A stretch of DNA of 64,000 nt, taken from the NCBI GenBank assembly GCA_963820395.1, contig CAWGAE010000020.1, forward strand, positions 372,001-436,000. The letters are read 5' to 3'. A model generated the notes under the pieces. That model saw only the letters and a list, made by a program, of their open reading frames with translations, searched no databases and was not told where the DNA came from. How positions within the stretch are numbered: the first letter of the stretch is position 1; each line of letters starts with the position of its first letter. Below are positions 25,507-34,177 of this stretch, piece by piece. The stretch comes from DATFVJ01 sp963820395. GTDB taxonomy: Bacteria; Actinomycetota; Actinomycetes; Streptosporangiales; Streptosporangiaceae. A program made the translations under genes and the position numbers.

Positions 25507-25857
25507 TTACCGGACAGCCGCGCCTTCCCCGGCGGCGCTGGTGCCATCGATGACGGTGAAAACCGAATCGAGACCTGTTACCTGCAGGATCTTGCGCACG
25601 GCCGGACGTGGGCTGGCCAAGTCGAGCCATCCGCCGTGTTCGCGTGCCCGCTTCAGCGCCGAGAGCAGGACGTTCATGCCGGTGGAATCACAGAAGTCGA
25701 CCTCCGACATGTCAACCACAACCCGGACCGCGCGGCCGCCGTCCAGCACGGCGGTGAGCTCGCCCTGCAGCCGAGTCGCGGTGTACAGGTCGATTTCACC
25801 TGACACGGTAACGACAGCCTGATCGCCCTGAGTTTGGCTTGAGACCTTAAGCTCCAC
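25507..25857 (-). CDS. STAS-domain anti-sigma factor antagonist
   Basis: This 116-aa protein covers one STAS domain. AVVTVSGEIDLYTATRLQGE is the beta1-helix start, and VDFCDSTGMNVLLSAL contains the Ser that partner kinases phosphorylate in SpoIIAA/RsbV-like proteins. Dephosphorylated protein binds the anti-sigma kinase and frees the sigma factor. A candidate kinase partner (27262-27858) lies nearby beyond the arginine deiminase gene. GTG start at 25857. Confidence 0.88.
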   Translation of the reverse strand: MELKVSSQTQGDQAVVTVSGEIDLYTATRLQGELTAVLDGGRAVRVVVDMSEVDFCDSTGMNVLLSALKRAREHGGWLDLASPRPAVRKILQVTGLDSVFTVIDGTSAAGEGAAVR

Positions 25858-25937
25858 GTGCGGAACCCTACCGGTCCGCGCGGCTCCCGGGCCAGATGGT
25901 TACGCTGCGTTGACGCCTCGTCTCGCCGCGCCGGAAC

Positions 25938-27383
25938 TCACCGCCGTCTCATCCATGCCAGCCGATTCGCGGCGTCGGCATGCCGCCCGGGCCCGCCGGT
26001 GCCCGGGCCCGCCGGTGCCGGGTCCAGTCGTGCTGGGCCCGGCCGGGCTGGGCCGACCTGAGCTGGGCCGACCTGTGCTGGGCCGACCTGAGCTGGGCCG
26101 ACCTGGGCGAGGCCCGCCTGTGGGCCGGCCGCTGCTGGACCCGCCAGTGCTGGCGGCTCTGTGGCGGGCTCCCTGCTGACCGGGCACGTCATGCATCTGG
26201 GCCCGCCCCGGCCGCAGGCAAGCTCGCTGCCCGGCACCGGGATGACCTCGATTCCCGCGGCCTCCAGCGTCGCGTTGGTGTCCACGTTGCGCTCATAGGC
26301 GACCACAACCCGCGGCGCGATCGCTAGCATGTTGCCGCCGTCGTCCCACTGCCCGCGGCCCGATGCGACCGGATCCAGGCCGGTATCAATGACCTTGAGC
26401 CGGTCGATCCCCATGGCCTGCGCGGCGGCCTCCAGGAATGGCTGGGCCCGTGACACGCGCAATACGCCCGGCCCTTCCGCCCGAACGGTGATCGCGTGCG
26501 CGGTGAGCGTGTACGCGGCGGCCGGGAACATGACGACGGTGTCCACGTCAACCATCGTGCAGACGGTGTCGAGATGCACGGACTCACGGTGCCGGGCCAT
26601 CGGCACCGCCAGGACGGTGTGTGCGAGCCCGGCATCGAACATGCGGCGGGCGAGACGCTCCACCCCGGCGGGCGCCGTGCGGCAGCCGGTGCCGACCGCG
26701 ACGACCCCCGGCGCGAGCAGCAGCACATCCCCGCCTTCGAGCGTCTCGAGACCGGGGCGGTACAACCGTTTGGTTCCGGCGAACCGCGGATGGTGCGCGT
26801 AAATAAGTCGCAGCAGCGTAGCCTCGCGCCGCCTGATCGCCATGGCGGGGCTCGTGACAGCGACCATGTCCCCGATCCACACGCTCGAGTCCCGGACGAA
26901 CAGCAGGTTGGGGAGGGGATCGATGATGAACTCGTGAGGATCGAGAAGCTGGTACACGACTCCACGCCCTGGTTTCAGTTCCTCGGGTACAAGCCCGCCG
27001 ATAAGAACCTGGGCGAGCCGTTCGGGAGCCAGGTCCCCCAGGTAGGCTCGCAGATAGCCGCGCAGTTCGTCGCCGAGTCGGCCGTCGCCGAGCACGGACG
27101 CAATCGCCTCGCTGCGGGCCGGCTGATACTCCAGGGCATCTTGCAGCAGTTCTGTGAGATAGCGGACCTCGGCGCCGCAGCGCCGCAGCGCCGCGGCAAG
27201 GGCGTCGTGCTCCTGCTGTGCGCGCCCGACCCAGGGAATTGCGTCGAAGAGGAGCTTGGCGCTATTTCGCGGGGTTATCCGCCGCAGTTCCAAACCCGGA
27301 CGATGAAGCAGGACCGTGCCGAGCCGTCCGACTTCGCTGTCCACGCCGTGGGTGTGGCTCACGGTCACCCCCGGATCCCTCAC
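25938..27383 (-). CDS. arcA: arginine deiminase with repeat-bearing C-terminal tail
   Basis: The 481-aa frame covers a complete arginine deiminase (arginine to citrulline plus ammonia). DPLPNLLFVRDSSVWIGD, LETLEGGDVLLL, the catalytic His in RHRESVHLDTVCTMVD and the nucleophile Cys in GRGGPRCMTCPVSRE are visible. Normal enzymes end within a few residues of that Cys motif. Here about 70 extra residues follow, containing four AQVGP units and ending in basic sequence. The GTG at 27368, preceded by AGGGAT, is an alternative start to 27383. It lies between STAS and anti-sigma kinase genes, and its 5' end overlaps the kinase gene's 3' end by 122 bp. Confidence 0.9.
   Translation of the reverse strand: MRDPGVTVSHTHGVDSEVGRLGTVLLHRPGLELRRITPRNSAKLLFDAIPWVGRAQQEHDALAAALRRCGAEVRYLTELLQDALEYQPARSEAIASVLGDGRLGDELRGYLRAYLGDLAPERLAQVLIGGLVPEELKPGRGVVYQLLDPHEFIIDPLPNLLFVRDSSVWIGDMVAVTSPAMAIRRREATLLRLIYAHHPRFAGTKRLYRPGLETLEGGDVLLLAPGVVAVGTGCRTAPAGVERLARRMFDAGLAHTVLAVPMARHRESVHLDTVCTMVDVDTVVMFPAAAYTLTAHAITVRAEGPGVLRVSRAQPFLEAAAQAMGIDRLKVIDTGLDPVASGRGQWDDGGNMLAIAPRVVVAYERNVDTNATLEAAGIEVIPVPGSELACGRGGPRCMTCPVSREPATEPPALAGPAAAGPQAGLAQVGPAQVGPAQVGPAQVGPARPGPARLDPAPAGPGTGGPGRHADAANRLAWMRRR
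26048..26107. repeat. four 15-bp units in the arginine deiminase tail
   Basis: CTGGGCCGACCTGAG-type units lie at 26048-26062, 26063-26077, 26078-26092 and 26093-26107, with one or two changes between units. They encode AQVGP on the minus strand. Confidence 0.85.
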
Positions 27384-27858
27384 TCTGCCGCGTGAACGTC
27401 ACATCACCGTAAGTATCACCACTCTGACGTTCCGTTACGCCACTGATGTTTCCCAGCCCGCGGCCGTTGACTGGAGTTGCCCGGAGCAGCGCCCAGACAG
27501 TGGTTCCGCCATCCTCGGTTCGCACCCCCCAGCGCCAGGTCAGATGGGTCACGATGGACAAGCCCCGGCCACCGAGTGAAGAAAGCGACGGCCGCGATGC
27601 GCGCGGCCGGGTCACGGCACCGCCATCACTGACAGTCATCTCCAGCATGTCGGCGTCGATCCCCCATCCGACGCGCACCTGACCGTCTGGCAGCGGACGC
27701 GCATGCCGGAGCGCGTTGCTCAGTAGTTCACTCATTACCAGGGCCGCGTCGTGGGCGGCCGACTCGCGGATCCCGGCGCCGAGCAATTCGGCCATCAGCA
27801 GGCGCCGCGCGACCCCGACGCTGGCGGGCGTATAGGGGAGCGTGACCGTGTTCGACAC
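27262..27858 (-). CDS. RsbW-like serine/ATP-binding anti-sigma regulatory protein
   Basis: This is a GHKL/HATPase_c protein of up to 198 aa. LVMSELLSNALRHARPL is the N-box, VSDGGAVTRP the G1 region and LSSLGGRGLSIV the G2 box. Such proteins phosphorylate STAS antagonists and hold sigma factors. GTG 27858 is favoured because GGAGGTGAGG precedes it. The last 60 residues, past the expected end of the domain near TTVWALLRA, are Arg/Ser-rich and overlap the arginine deiminase gene, so the true stop may be earlier or lost. Confidence 0.8.
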   Translation of the reverse strand: MSNTVTLPYTPASVGVARRLLMAELLGAGIRESAAHDAALVMSELLSNALRHARPLPDGQVRVGWGIDADMLEMTVSDGGAVTRPRASRPSLSSLGGRGLSIVTHLTWRWGVRTEDGGTTVWALLRATPVNGRGLGNISGVTERQSGDTYGDVTFTRQSEGSGGDREPHPRRGQRSRTARHGPASSSGFGTAADNPAK

Positions 27859-28142
27859 CCTCACCTCCGCGCACCTCCGCGCTACAGCCGCCGTCGCCAG
27901 CCAGCATTCCGAGATCCACACGGACCCGATACGAGCGGAAATGCCCCGCCGAATCAGATCGGAAACCGCGTGATGTCGATGGTGTGGAAATGAGCTGCAG
28001 AAACATGAGATGAGTGTCAGCCGGGCAGAAAATAGGCGCCGACGCAGCTGGAAACGTGCCTAGAGGTCGCGGAAAGGACGACCAGGTTCGCCTAGCGCCG
28101 CCGGCACCCCATCCGCGTGACCCTTAGCTTAGGCCCCGACCC

Positions 28143-28658
28143 TTAGGCGATGTGCTCAGCGTCCCTCGGGAGATCCTCAAGCAGACCTTCTGCGGCGAGC
28201 GCGCGGATAAGTCCCCCGAGGCCAATGGCCAGCCCCGCGCGCTCCTGCTCGCTCAGCGCGCCCAGGATGCGGGCCTGCCGATCGTGCCAGCCACCCCACA
28301 AGCGCGAGGCTACGGCGCGGCCCTCCGGCGTGAGGTACAGCCTGACGTAGCGCTGATTCGCCGCGTCGCGACCGCGCCTTATCCACCCCTTGCGCTCAAG
28401 CCCGGCGGCCAGCCGGCTTATCGTGCTCTTCTCCAGCCCGAGCAGGCTGGCAAGCTCTCCCTGTGCGATGCCACGCGCGGCGAGCAGTTCGAGCAGCGCC
28501 CGCGCCTCTGACGGCGACATCCGTGGCCCCGGTGCCGTGGCCGGCGGCTCGGCCGGGCCCGCGGCCCTGAGCAGCCGGCCGAGGAGTTCCTCAAGCGGGC
28601 CGCCGGGCGCGATCTCCTCCACTACACTTACACTCCCCACTGTCCGCCGTGCTGTCAT
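28143..28658 (-). CDS. MarR-family transcriptional regulator
   Basis: This 171-aa winged-helix repressor has an HTH at SPSEARALLELLAARG and GELASLLGLEKSTISRLAAG, and a wing with RKGWIRRGRDAANQRYVRL. C-terminal helices support a dimer. It is transcribed divergently from the ABC exporter genes across a spacer containing a cluster of GTTGCAAC-like palindromes. It therefore probably represses itself and the exporter. ATG 28658. The inducer is unknown. Confidence 0.9.
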   Translation of the reverse strand: MTARRTVGSVSVVEEIAPGGPLEELLGRLLRAAGPAEPPATAPGPRMSPSEARALLELLAARGIAQGELASLLGLEKSTISRLAAGLERKGWIRRGRDAANQRYVRLYLTPEGRAVASRLWGGWHDRQARILGALSEQERAGLAIGLGGLIRALAAEGLLEDLPRDAEHIA

Positions 28659-28750
28659 GTTCTGCGCCCTTCCGGGCTGCCCTACCGGGCAGCCGTGCTG
28701 CGCGGTGCTTCCGTGCCGTCATACTTTGGCCGTCGGCCTTCGCAGCGGCC

Positions 28751-28838
28751 CAGTTGCAAGCGCACAGTTGCAAGCGCACAGTTGTAGGTTGCAACTCTCG
28801 GGGTATAACGTTGGACCCGATAGTTGCATTCTACAACT
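28751..28838. promoter_or_regulatory. cluster of probable MarR operators
   Basis: Two tandem 14-bp units CAGTTGCAAGCGCA (28751-28764, 28765-28778) are followed by the imperfect palindromes GTTGTAGGTTGCAAC (28781-28795) and AGTTGCATTCTACAACT (28822-28838). GTTGyA...TrCAAC is shared by all of them. They sit between the divergent marR and ABC-permease genes. TATAAC at 28804-28809 could be a -10 element for the rightward genes. Confidence 0.65.
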
Positions 28839-28936
28839 TTAAACATAAGGCAGATGAGGCATCCAGTGATGACCCCGCACTACGAGCGATGGGGATGTGT
28901 CCCGGTGAGCCTCCGGCGGGAAATAGGCTCGGCCAC

Positions 28937-29995
28937 ATGAGCGGACCAGCCAGACCCGCCGGAAGCCTCAGCGCCCCTGGTGCGCTGTCCGGTGCGACGC
29001 CGGTCGGCGAGGTCACTCCGCTGCCGGATGAGCCGCTCGCCGAACTCGCCGCGCGGTACGGCCTGCGGCCGAGCAACCAGCGCCCGACCCTGCTCATATA
29101 TTCGCGCCAGCTCTGGCAGCGCAGGCACTTCATTCTCACCTTCGCGACCGCGCGCAACGTCGCGATGTACACCGAGGCCAGGCTCGGCCAGCTGTGGCAG
29201 GTCCTCACCCCGCTGCTCAACGCGGGCGTCTACTTCCTGATCTTCGGCGTGCTCCTCGGCACCAGCCGCGGGGTGCCGAATTATCTCGCGTTCCTGGTCA
29301 CCGGGGTCTTCATCTTCAACTTCACCCAGCGATCGTTTCTGGTCGCCTCGCGGGTCATCAACGACCATCTATCGCTGATCCGGGCGCTGCACTTCCCCCG
29401 CGCCTGCCTCCCGCTGGGCTATGTCGTGGTGGAGCTACAGCAGCTGATGCTGTCCATGCTCGTGCTCTTCGTGATCGTGGTTCCCGCCGGCGAGCCCGTC
29501 ACCTGGTACTGGCTGCTCCTGATACCCGCGCTGGCGCTCCAGGCGATTTTCAATGTCGGTGGCGGAATGATGATTGCGCGTACCGGTGCTGGAGTGGACG
29601 ACCTCAGCCAGTTGCTGCCGTTCCTGCTTCGAACCTGGATGTACGTCTCCGGCGTCCTCTTCAGCCTTGACACCCTGTCCAGGCTGAAGGGTCACCACAC
29701 CCTTCAGGCGATTCTGCAAGCCAACCCGGCGGCGGTCTACATCGACCTCGTCAGGAACGCCCTGCTCAAGTCGCAGCGGCTGAGCAACCCGGGCGCCCAG
29801 CCATACAACTTCTCCAAGTGCTGGTGGTATGGCAAGCATCCGACCGGCAAGCCGTACTGGTCGGCGTATTGCCATCCGCCGCCCCTCAGCACCTGGCCGG
29901 ATCTGTGGTGGCTCGGTGCCGGATGGGCCGTGGTAGCGCTCGTGATCGGTTTCCTGTTGTTCTGGCAGGCGGAGGCGGTGTACGGCCGTGGCTGA
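28937..29995 (+). CDS. ABC-2 type exporter permease (polysaccharide/teichoic-acid class)
   Basis: This is a 352-aa permease of the Wzm/TagG/RfbD type: LLIYSRQLWQRRHFILTFAT, then YTEARLGQLWQVLTPLLNAG and six hydrophobic helices. It also carries RALHFPRACLPLGYVVVE, matching the family's ALPFP/R motif. An unusual Trp/Tyr/Pro-rich loop (residues 285-320) precedes the last helix. It exports a lipid-linked glycan with the ATPase encoded next, which overlaps it by 8 bp. ATG 28937 is the start that keeps a normal cytoplasmic N-end; ATGs at 28889 and 28895 are alternatives. Confidence 0.85.
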   Translation: MSGPARPAGSLSAPGALSGATPVGEVTPLPDEPLAELAARYGLRPSNQRPTLLIYSRQLWQRRHFILTFATARNVAMYTEARLGQLWQVLTPLLNAGVYFLIFGVLLGTSRGVPNYLAFLVTGVFIFNFTQRSFLVASRVINDHLSLIRALHFPRACLPLGYVVVELQQLMLSMLVLFVIVVPAGEPVTWYWLLLIPALALQAIFNVGGGMMIARTGAGVDDLSQLLPFLLRTWMYVSGVLFSLDTLSRLKGHHTLQAILQANPAAVYIDLVRNALLKSQRLSNPGAQPYNFSKCWWYGKHPTGKPYWSAYCHPPPLSTWPDLWWLGAGWAVVALVIGFLLFWQAEAVYGRG

Positions 29996-30770
29996 CCCCA
30001 CGGTCATCGTCGATGACCTGCACATTGTCTATCGCGTCTACGGCGCGGGCGGTGACAAGGGCACTGCGGCCACCGCGCTGCTGCGGATGATGCGCCGCCA
30101 GCACCGCCCGTCAATCCGCGAGGTGCACGCGATCCGCGGCATGTCGTTCGTCGCCTACCGCGGCGACGCGATCGGCGTCATCGGGCGGAACGGATCAGGC
30201 AAGTCCACGCTGTTGCGTGCGATTGCCGGGCTCCTCCCCGCCGAACATGGCGCCGTCTACACCACCGGCGAAGCGTCACTGCTCGGCGTGAACGCTGCGC
30301 TAATGGACGACCTTACCGGTGACCGAAATGTCGTACTCGGCTGCCTGGCCATGGGCATGACACGGCAAGAGGCGAAGGACCGCTACCAGGAAGTGGTCGA
30401 CTTCTCCGGGGTAGGGGAATTCATCGACCTGCCGATGCGCGCGTATTCGACCGGGATGGGCTCACGGCTCAGGTTCGCCATCGCCTCGGCCAAGAGTCAC
30501 GACGTGCTGCTCGTCGACGAGGCACTCGCCACGGGCGATGCCGAGTTCCGCCGCAAGAGCCACCGACGGATCGAGGAGCTGCGCCGGAACGCGGGCACGG
30601 TGTTCCTCGTCGCGCACAACCTCAACGAGATCCAGGAGACGTGCAACCGGGTGATCTGGCTCGAAAAGGGAAGGATCATAATGGATGGCGACGACGTGCC
30701 TGGCGTGATCGACGCCTACCTGGACGCGTCCGGCGGCGAAAGACGCGAGCGCACCCCGGTCAGCGGCTGA
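29988..30770 (+). CDS. ABC exporter ATPase (Wzt/RfbE/TagH-like)
   Basis: This 260-aa ATPase has Walker A GVIGRNGSGKSTLLRAI, a signature region YSTGMGSRLRFAIAS and Walker B DVLLVDEALATGDAEF. These are the degenerate signature (YSTGM instead of LSGGQ) and the TGD loop of polysaccharide exporters. Its GTG start overlaps the permease stop. In Mycobacterium the related RfbD/RfbE pair exports the galactan precursor, and bpa lies next to it. Here bpa is also nearby, 9 kb away. No carbohydrate-binding C-domain is present. The 3' end overlaps the convergent histidine kinase gene by 55 bp. Confidence 0.9.
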   Translation: MADPTVIVDDLHIVYRVYGAGGDKGTAATALLRMMRRQHRPSIREVHAIRGMSFVAYRGDAIGVIGRNGSGKSTLLRAIAGLLPAEHGAVYTTGEASLLGVNAALMDDLTGDRNVVLGCLAMGMTRQEAKDRYQEVVDFSGVGEFIDLPMRAYSTGMGSRLRFAIASAKSHDVLLVDEALATGDAEFRRKSHRRIEELRRNAGTVFLVAHNLNEIQETCNRVIWLEKGRIIMDGDDVPGVIDAYLDASGGERRERTPVSG

Positions 30771-32677
30771 TCGGCCAGCAAGCCATCGGCCGGCGACCCG
30801 GCTGGAATGGCCCGGCCGTCGGCCAGTCGCAGCCGGAGCCACATGATGGTGCCGCCGCCCGGCCTTGACCGGGCCTGTATCTGGGCGCCCTGCGCGCGGG
30901 CAAGCCTCCGCACGATGTACAGGCCGAGCCCGATGCCGCCGAACCGGCGCCGGTCACCGGCCTCGCCCTGAACGAAACGCTCGAAGATGCGCTCGTGATC
31001 GCCAGACGAGATGCCAATGCCTTCGTCCTCGACCGTGACATCAATCCGGTCGGCCACCGCTCTGGCGCGAATGGTCACCGTGCCACCCGAGGGCGAGTAC
31101 TTGAACGCGTTCTCGAGCAACTGCCCGGCGATGATGTCGGTCGCCATCGCGTCCCCAAACGCGGGCGGCAGGTCCCGCGGAATGTCTGCGAGCAACGTAT
31201 GCCTGTCAGACAGTGGCCGGAACGCGACCGCGGCACCGCGCAGCAGGGCCGCCAGGTCGAACGGGCCGTTGGTGACGTGGAGCTCGTCCGCACCCGCCCG
31301 GGAACCGAGCAGCATTTGCTCGACCAGACGCCCAAGCGACCCGGAGCGCTCGGCGATCGTCGCCACCGCACTGCGCCTCTCGGCGTCGGTCAGCTTCTCC
31401 CACCGGCTCGTTAGCGTGCTGGCGAAACCCTGCACGACGGTGATCGGCGTACGCAGTTCGTGGCTCGCGGTCGCGAGGAAGAGATCTTTCGCCTCCTCCA
31501 GTTCCTTGGCCGCCGTTACATCACGGAAATCGAGCACTCGCTCATCGCTTCCGGCCAGGCCCGCGGCGAGCACATCGAGCCAGCGGCCGTTGGCAAGCTT
31601 ATGCGTCAGCTTCGAACCGGGCGCGGGCACCGGGAACGGCGGCGGCTTGCCCGTCAGGTCTTCGCCGGACACCCCGGTCAGCCGGTGCGCCGCCGGGTTC
31701 CACTGCCTGACGAGCCCGCCCGCGTCGAGGACCACGATACCGTCCGCGCTCGCGTCGATCACCGCCCGCTCGTGTGCCCGCTGCACGACGACCTCCTCGA
31801 ACGCCATCGCATTGCTCAGCGCCACGCCGGCGTGACCGGCGAGCAATTCGAGTAGTTCGAGCTCGATATGCCCCACCTTTCGCCTGCTGTAGAGGGCGTA
31901 GAGCGCGCCATAGGGCCGGCCTGCGACATTCGATAGGCCGACCGCGATGGTGTGCAGCCCGGGCAGCGCCGACCAGATCATGTCGTCGAACCGGCCGGTC
32001 TCCGCGGTCGCCATCATCACCGTCTTGCCAGATCGCATCAGCTCCCAGACCAGGCTGCCGGGCAGCCGCGCTGCGGCGCCGCGGAGTCTTTCTGGCAGCC
32101 CGTCCATGCTCACCAGCCGGAGCTTGCCGCCGTCGATGAGCACGAATCCGCCCGCGTCCGCGCCGGTGAGCCCGCGCAGGCTGGCGGCGATGCGGTCAAG
32201 CACCGACTCCAGGTCCCGCTGTGCGTTCATGTCAGCCACCAGGTCCCCGAGGCGGCGCACCACCCGGGCACGCTGTGCGATATAGTGCGTGGCCGCGTCG
32301 TCCTGGCTGACGCGGTGGCAGACGTTCACCCAGCCGATGACCTCACCGTCCGCGTCACGCAACGCGCTGGTATCGATGCGCACGTCGAGCAGGCCGCCGT
32401 CGCGGCGGATACGACGGGTGGCGTAGGAGATCTGGCCGCCACTGCGTACCCGCTCGAGGACGCCGTTGTGCTCGGCCTTCAACTCCTCCGGGATGATCTG
32501 CGGGTCGCGCCCCGCCACCTCGGCGGCGGCCCAGCCGAACATCCGCTCGGCGGCGGGATTCCACAGCAGCACGGTGCGGTCGGTGCCGTAGGCGATGATC
32601 GCGCCAGCGGCACACTCAATGACCGCCCGGGCGAGTGCGTCCACCGTGGACTGCACCTCGCCGCGATCTGTCTGCAC
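30716..32677 (-). CDS. PAS-GAF-PAS sensor histidine kinase
   Basis: This is a soluble 653-aa kinase. PAS 1 spans roughly residues 15-125 (GTDRTVLLWNPAAERMFGW). A GAF domain spans about 145-295 (DLESVLDRIAASLRGLTGAD). PAS 2 spans about 305-395 (VIDASADGIVVLDAGG). HisKA has the phosphoacceptor His in FLATASHELRTPITVVQGF. HATPase_c has N-box GQLLENAFKYSPSGG, G1 VEDEGIGIS and G2 FGGIGLGLYIVRRL. There is no transmembrane segment and no linked response regulator. It senses a cytosolic signal through the PAS/GAF pockets, of unknown nature. GTG start at 32677. Confidence 0.92.
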   Translation of the reverse strand: MQTDRGEVQSTVDALARAVIECAAGAIIAYGTDRTVLLWNPAAERMFGWAAAEVAGRDPQIIPEELKAEHNGVLERVRSGGQISYATRRIRRDGGLLDVRIDTSALRDADGEVIGWVNVCHRVSQDDAATHYIAQRARVVRRLGDLVADMNAQRDLESVLDRIAASLRGLTGADAGGFVLIDGGKLRLVSMDGLPERLRGAAARLPGSLVWELMRSGKTVMMATAETGRFDDMIWSALPGLHTIAVGLSNVAGRPYGALYALYSRRKVGHIELELLELLAGHAGVALSNAMAFEEVVVQRAHERAVIDASADGIVVLDAGGLVRQWNPAAHRLTGVSGEDLTGKPPPFPVPAPGSKLTHKLANGRWLDVLAAGLAGSDERVLDFRDVTAAKELEEAKDLFLATASHELRTPITVVQGFASTLTSRWEKLTDAERRSAVATIAERSGSLGRLVEQMLLGSRAGADELHVTNGPFDLAALLRGAAVAFRPLSDRHTLLADIPRDLPPAFGDAMATDIIAGQLLENAFKYSPSGGTVTIRARAVADRIDVTVEDEGIGISSGDHERIFERFVQGEAGDRRRFGGIGLGLYIVRRLARAQGAQIQARSRPGGGTIMWLRLRLADGRAIPAGSPADGLLADQPLTGVRSRLSPPDASR

Positions 32678-32828
32678 GACGCCATGTTGCCATCGCGCGG
32701 CGCCCGCTGGCAGGCGCTAGCGGATTTGAGCAGCGACGCTGCGCGGCGCGGTGCATCGAAAGGGTCACGGCGTGATCAGCCGTGAACCCCCGGCGGAACC
32801 AGCGCTGGCCGCCCGGCGTCCAACCCGC

Positions 32829-33275
32829 ATGAAGATCCGCATGACATCGGCAGCCGCTCTTGCGGCCACGGCGACGGTGCTCACATTCGCGGCCTGCGGT
32901 TCACGTCAGGCCACCGGGGACGGCACCGCGATCCAGGCGCGGCCGCCGGTGTCGCTGACGATAAAGGTCCGTCCAAGTGCGCACGTGACCGCGCAGCTGT
33001 GGACGCTCAGCTGCGGTCCAGCCGGCGGGACGCTCCCTCATCCCGCCGCCGCATGTGCCGCACTCGCCCAGGTCTCAGATCCGTTCGCACCGGTGAGACG
33101 CGGCATGATGTGCGCGATGATCTATAGCGGCCCCCAGACGGCGATCATCGAAGGAACATGGCATGGCAAACAGGTAGCTGCCACCTTCTCGAGGGTCGAT
33201 AGCTGCCAGACGGCCCGTTGGAGCCGCATCGCGCCCGTCTTCGGGCCGTACGCGAACCCGGCCACCACAGGTTGA
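32829..33275 (+). CDS. SSI-like (subtilisin inhibitor family) lipoprotein
   Basis: This 148-aa protein has a signal peptide with a lipobox (TVLTFAACGSRQ), so it is membrane-tethered. The mature domain follows Streptomyces subtilisin inhibitor: LSCGPAGGTLPHPAAACAAL, then DPFAPVRRGMMCAMIYSGPQ (reactive-site loop, Met-Cys region), GTWHGKQVAATFSRVDSC and a final FGPYANP. Four Cys fit the two SSI disulfides. Classical SSI is secreted; a lipid anchor would hold the inhibitor at the cell surface. ATG 32829 is chosen as it gives the usual basic n-region. Confidence 0.8.
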   Translation: MKIRMTSAAALAATATVLTFAACGSRQATGDGTAIQARPPVSLTIKVRPSAHVTAQLWTLSCGPAGGTLPHPAAACAALAQVSDPFAPVRRGMMCAMIYSGPQTAIIEGTWHGKQVAATFSRVDSCQTARWSRIAPVFGPYANPATTG

Positions 33276-33280
33276 ACGGG

Positions 33281-34177
33281 CTATTTGAGCAACCGCGAAA
33301 GGCGGCGGTCGGCGAGTAGCTTACCGCCTGTCTGGCAGGTCGGGCAGTACTGCAGCGCTGAATCGGCGAACGACACCTCCCTGATCTTGTCGCCGCAGAC
33401 CGGGCAGGGCTGTCCGACGCGCCCGTGCACGCGAAGCCCGATCTTCTTCTCAGCCTTCAGATCGCCTGCAGCCAGGCCCGCCGACCGATCCACCGCGCTA
33501 CGCAAGGTCGTCACGATCGCGGCGTGCAGTGTGCCCACCTCGTCGGCCGTGAGGCCCGCGGCAAGCTTGAACGGAGACATCTTCGCAGCGTGCAGCGCCT
33601 CGTCGGAATACGCGTTGCCGATGCCCGCGATGACACTCTGATCGCGCAGAACGCCCTTGATCTGAGTCCTGCGCCCGGCGAGCAGCCCGGCCAGCGTGGC
33701 GACATCAAAGTCCGGGGCGAACGGATCGGGGCCGAGTGCCGCGATGCCGGGTACCTCAGCTGGGTCGCAGACGAGGTAGACCGCGAGACGCTTCTGCGTA
33801 CCCGCCTCGGTCAGGTCGAAGCCCGATCCATCGTCGAGCAACACCCGCAATGCCAGCGGACCCTTGCCCGGGCGCGGCGGCGCCGCAGGCAGGTTGTCCC
33901 GCCAGCGCAACCAGCCGGCCCGGGCCAGGTGGGTTATCAGATGCAGCCGCACCGGGCCTTTGGGCGGCCCGGTGTCCTGCTCGCCGCCACAGGAGAGGTC
34001 GAGGAACTTGCCGTGCCTTGCGACGCCGGTGACGTCGAGGCCGGCAAGCGAGGTGAGGGGCGGTGAATATGTCTTTAGCACCGAGATCGCCGCCACATCC
34101 ACCCGGACGATGGCGTGCCCGATTGCGCGCTGGCGCAGGAAAACAGCGAGCGCCTCCACCTCGGGCAGTTCAGGCAT
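33281..34177 (-). CDS. Fpg/Nei-family DNA glycosylase
   Basis: This 298-aa base-excision repair enzyme begins MPELPEVEALAVFLRQ, giving the catalytic Pro2/Glu3 after Met removal. The conserved Lys is in ARHGKFLDLS. The helix-two-turn-helix is in VLRDQSVIAGIGNAYSDEAL. The C-terminal zinc finger is CPVCGDKI ... YCPTCQTGGK. It removes oxidised bases and nicks abasic DNA. It converges with the SSI-like gene with 5 bp between stops. Confidence 0.93.
   Translation of the reverse strand: MPELPEVEALAVFLRQRAIGHAIVRVDVAAISVLKTYSPPLTSLAGLDVTGVARHGKFLDLSCGGEQDTGPPKGPVRLHLITHLARAGWLRWRDNLPAAPPRPGKGPLALRVLLDDGSGFDLTEAGTQKRLAVYLVCDPAEVPGIAALGPDPFAPDFDVATLAGLLAGRRTQIKGVLRDQSVIAGIGNAYSDEALHAAKMSPFKLAAGLTADEVGTLHAAIVTTLRSAVDRSAGLAAGDLKAEKKIGLRVHGRVGQPCPVCGDKIREVSFADSALQYCPTCQTGGKLLADRRLSRLLK

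Noticed and set aside
30716..30770. Overlap of the exporter ATPase and histidine kinase genes as a sign of a wrong gene call
   Set aside because: Both proteins keep family motifs up to close to their ends, and convergent overlaps of this size are common.
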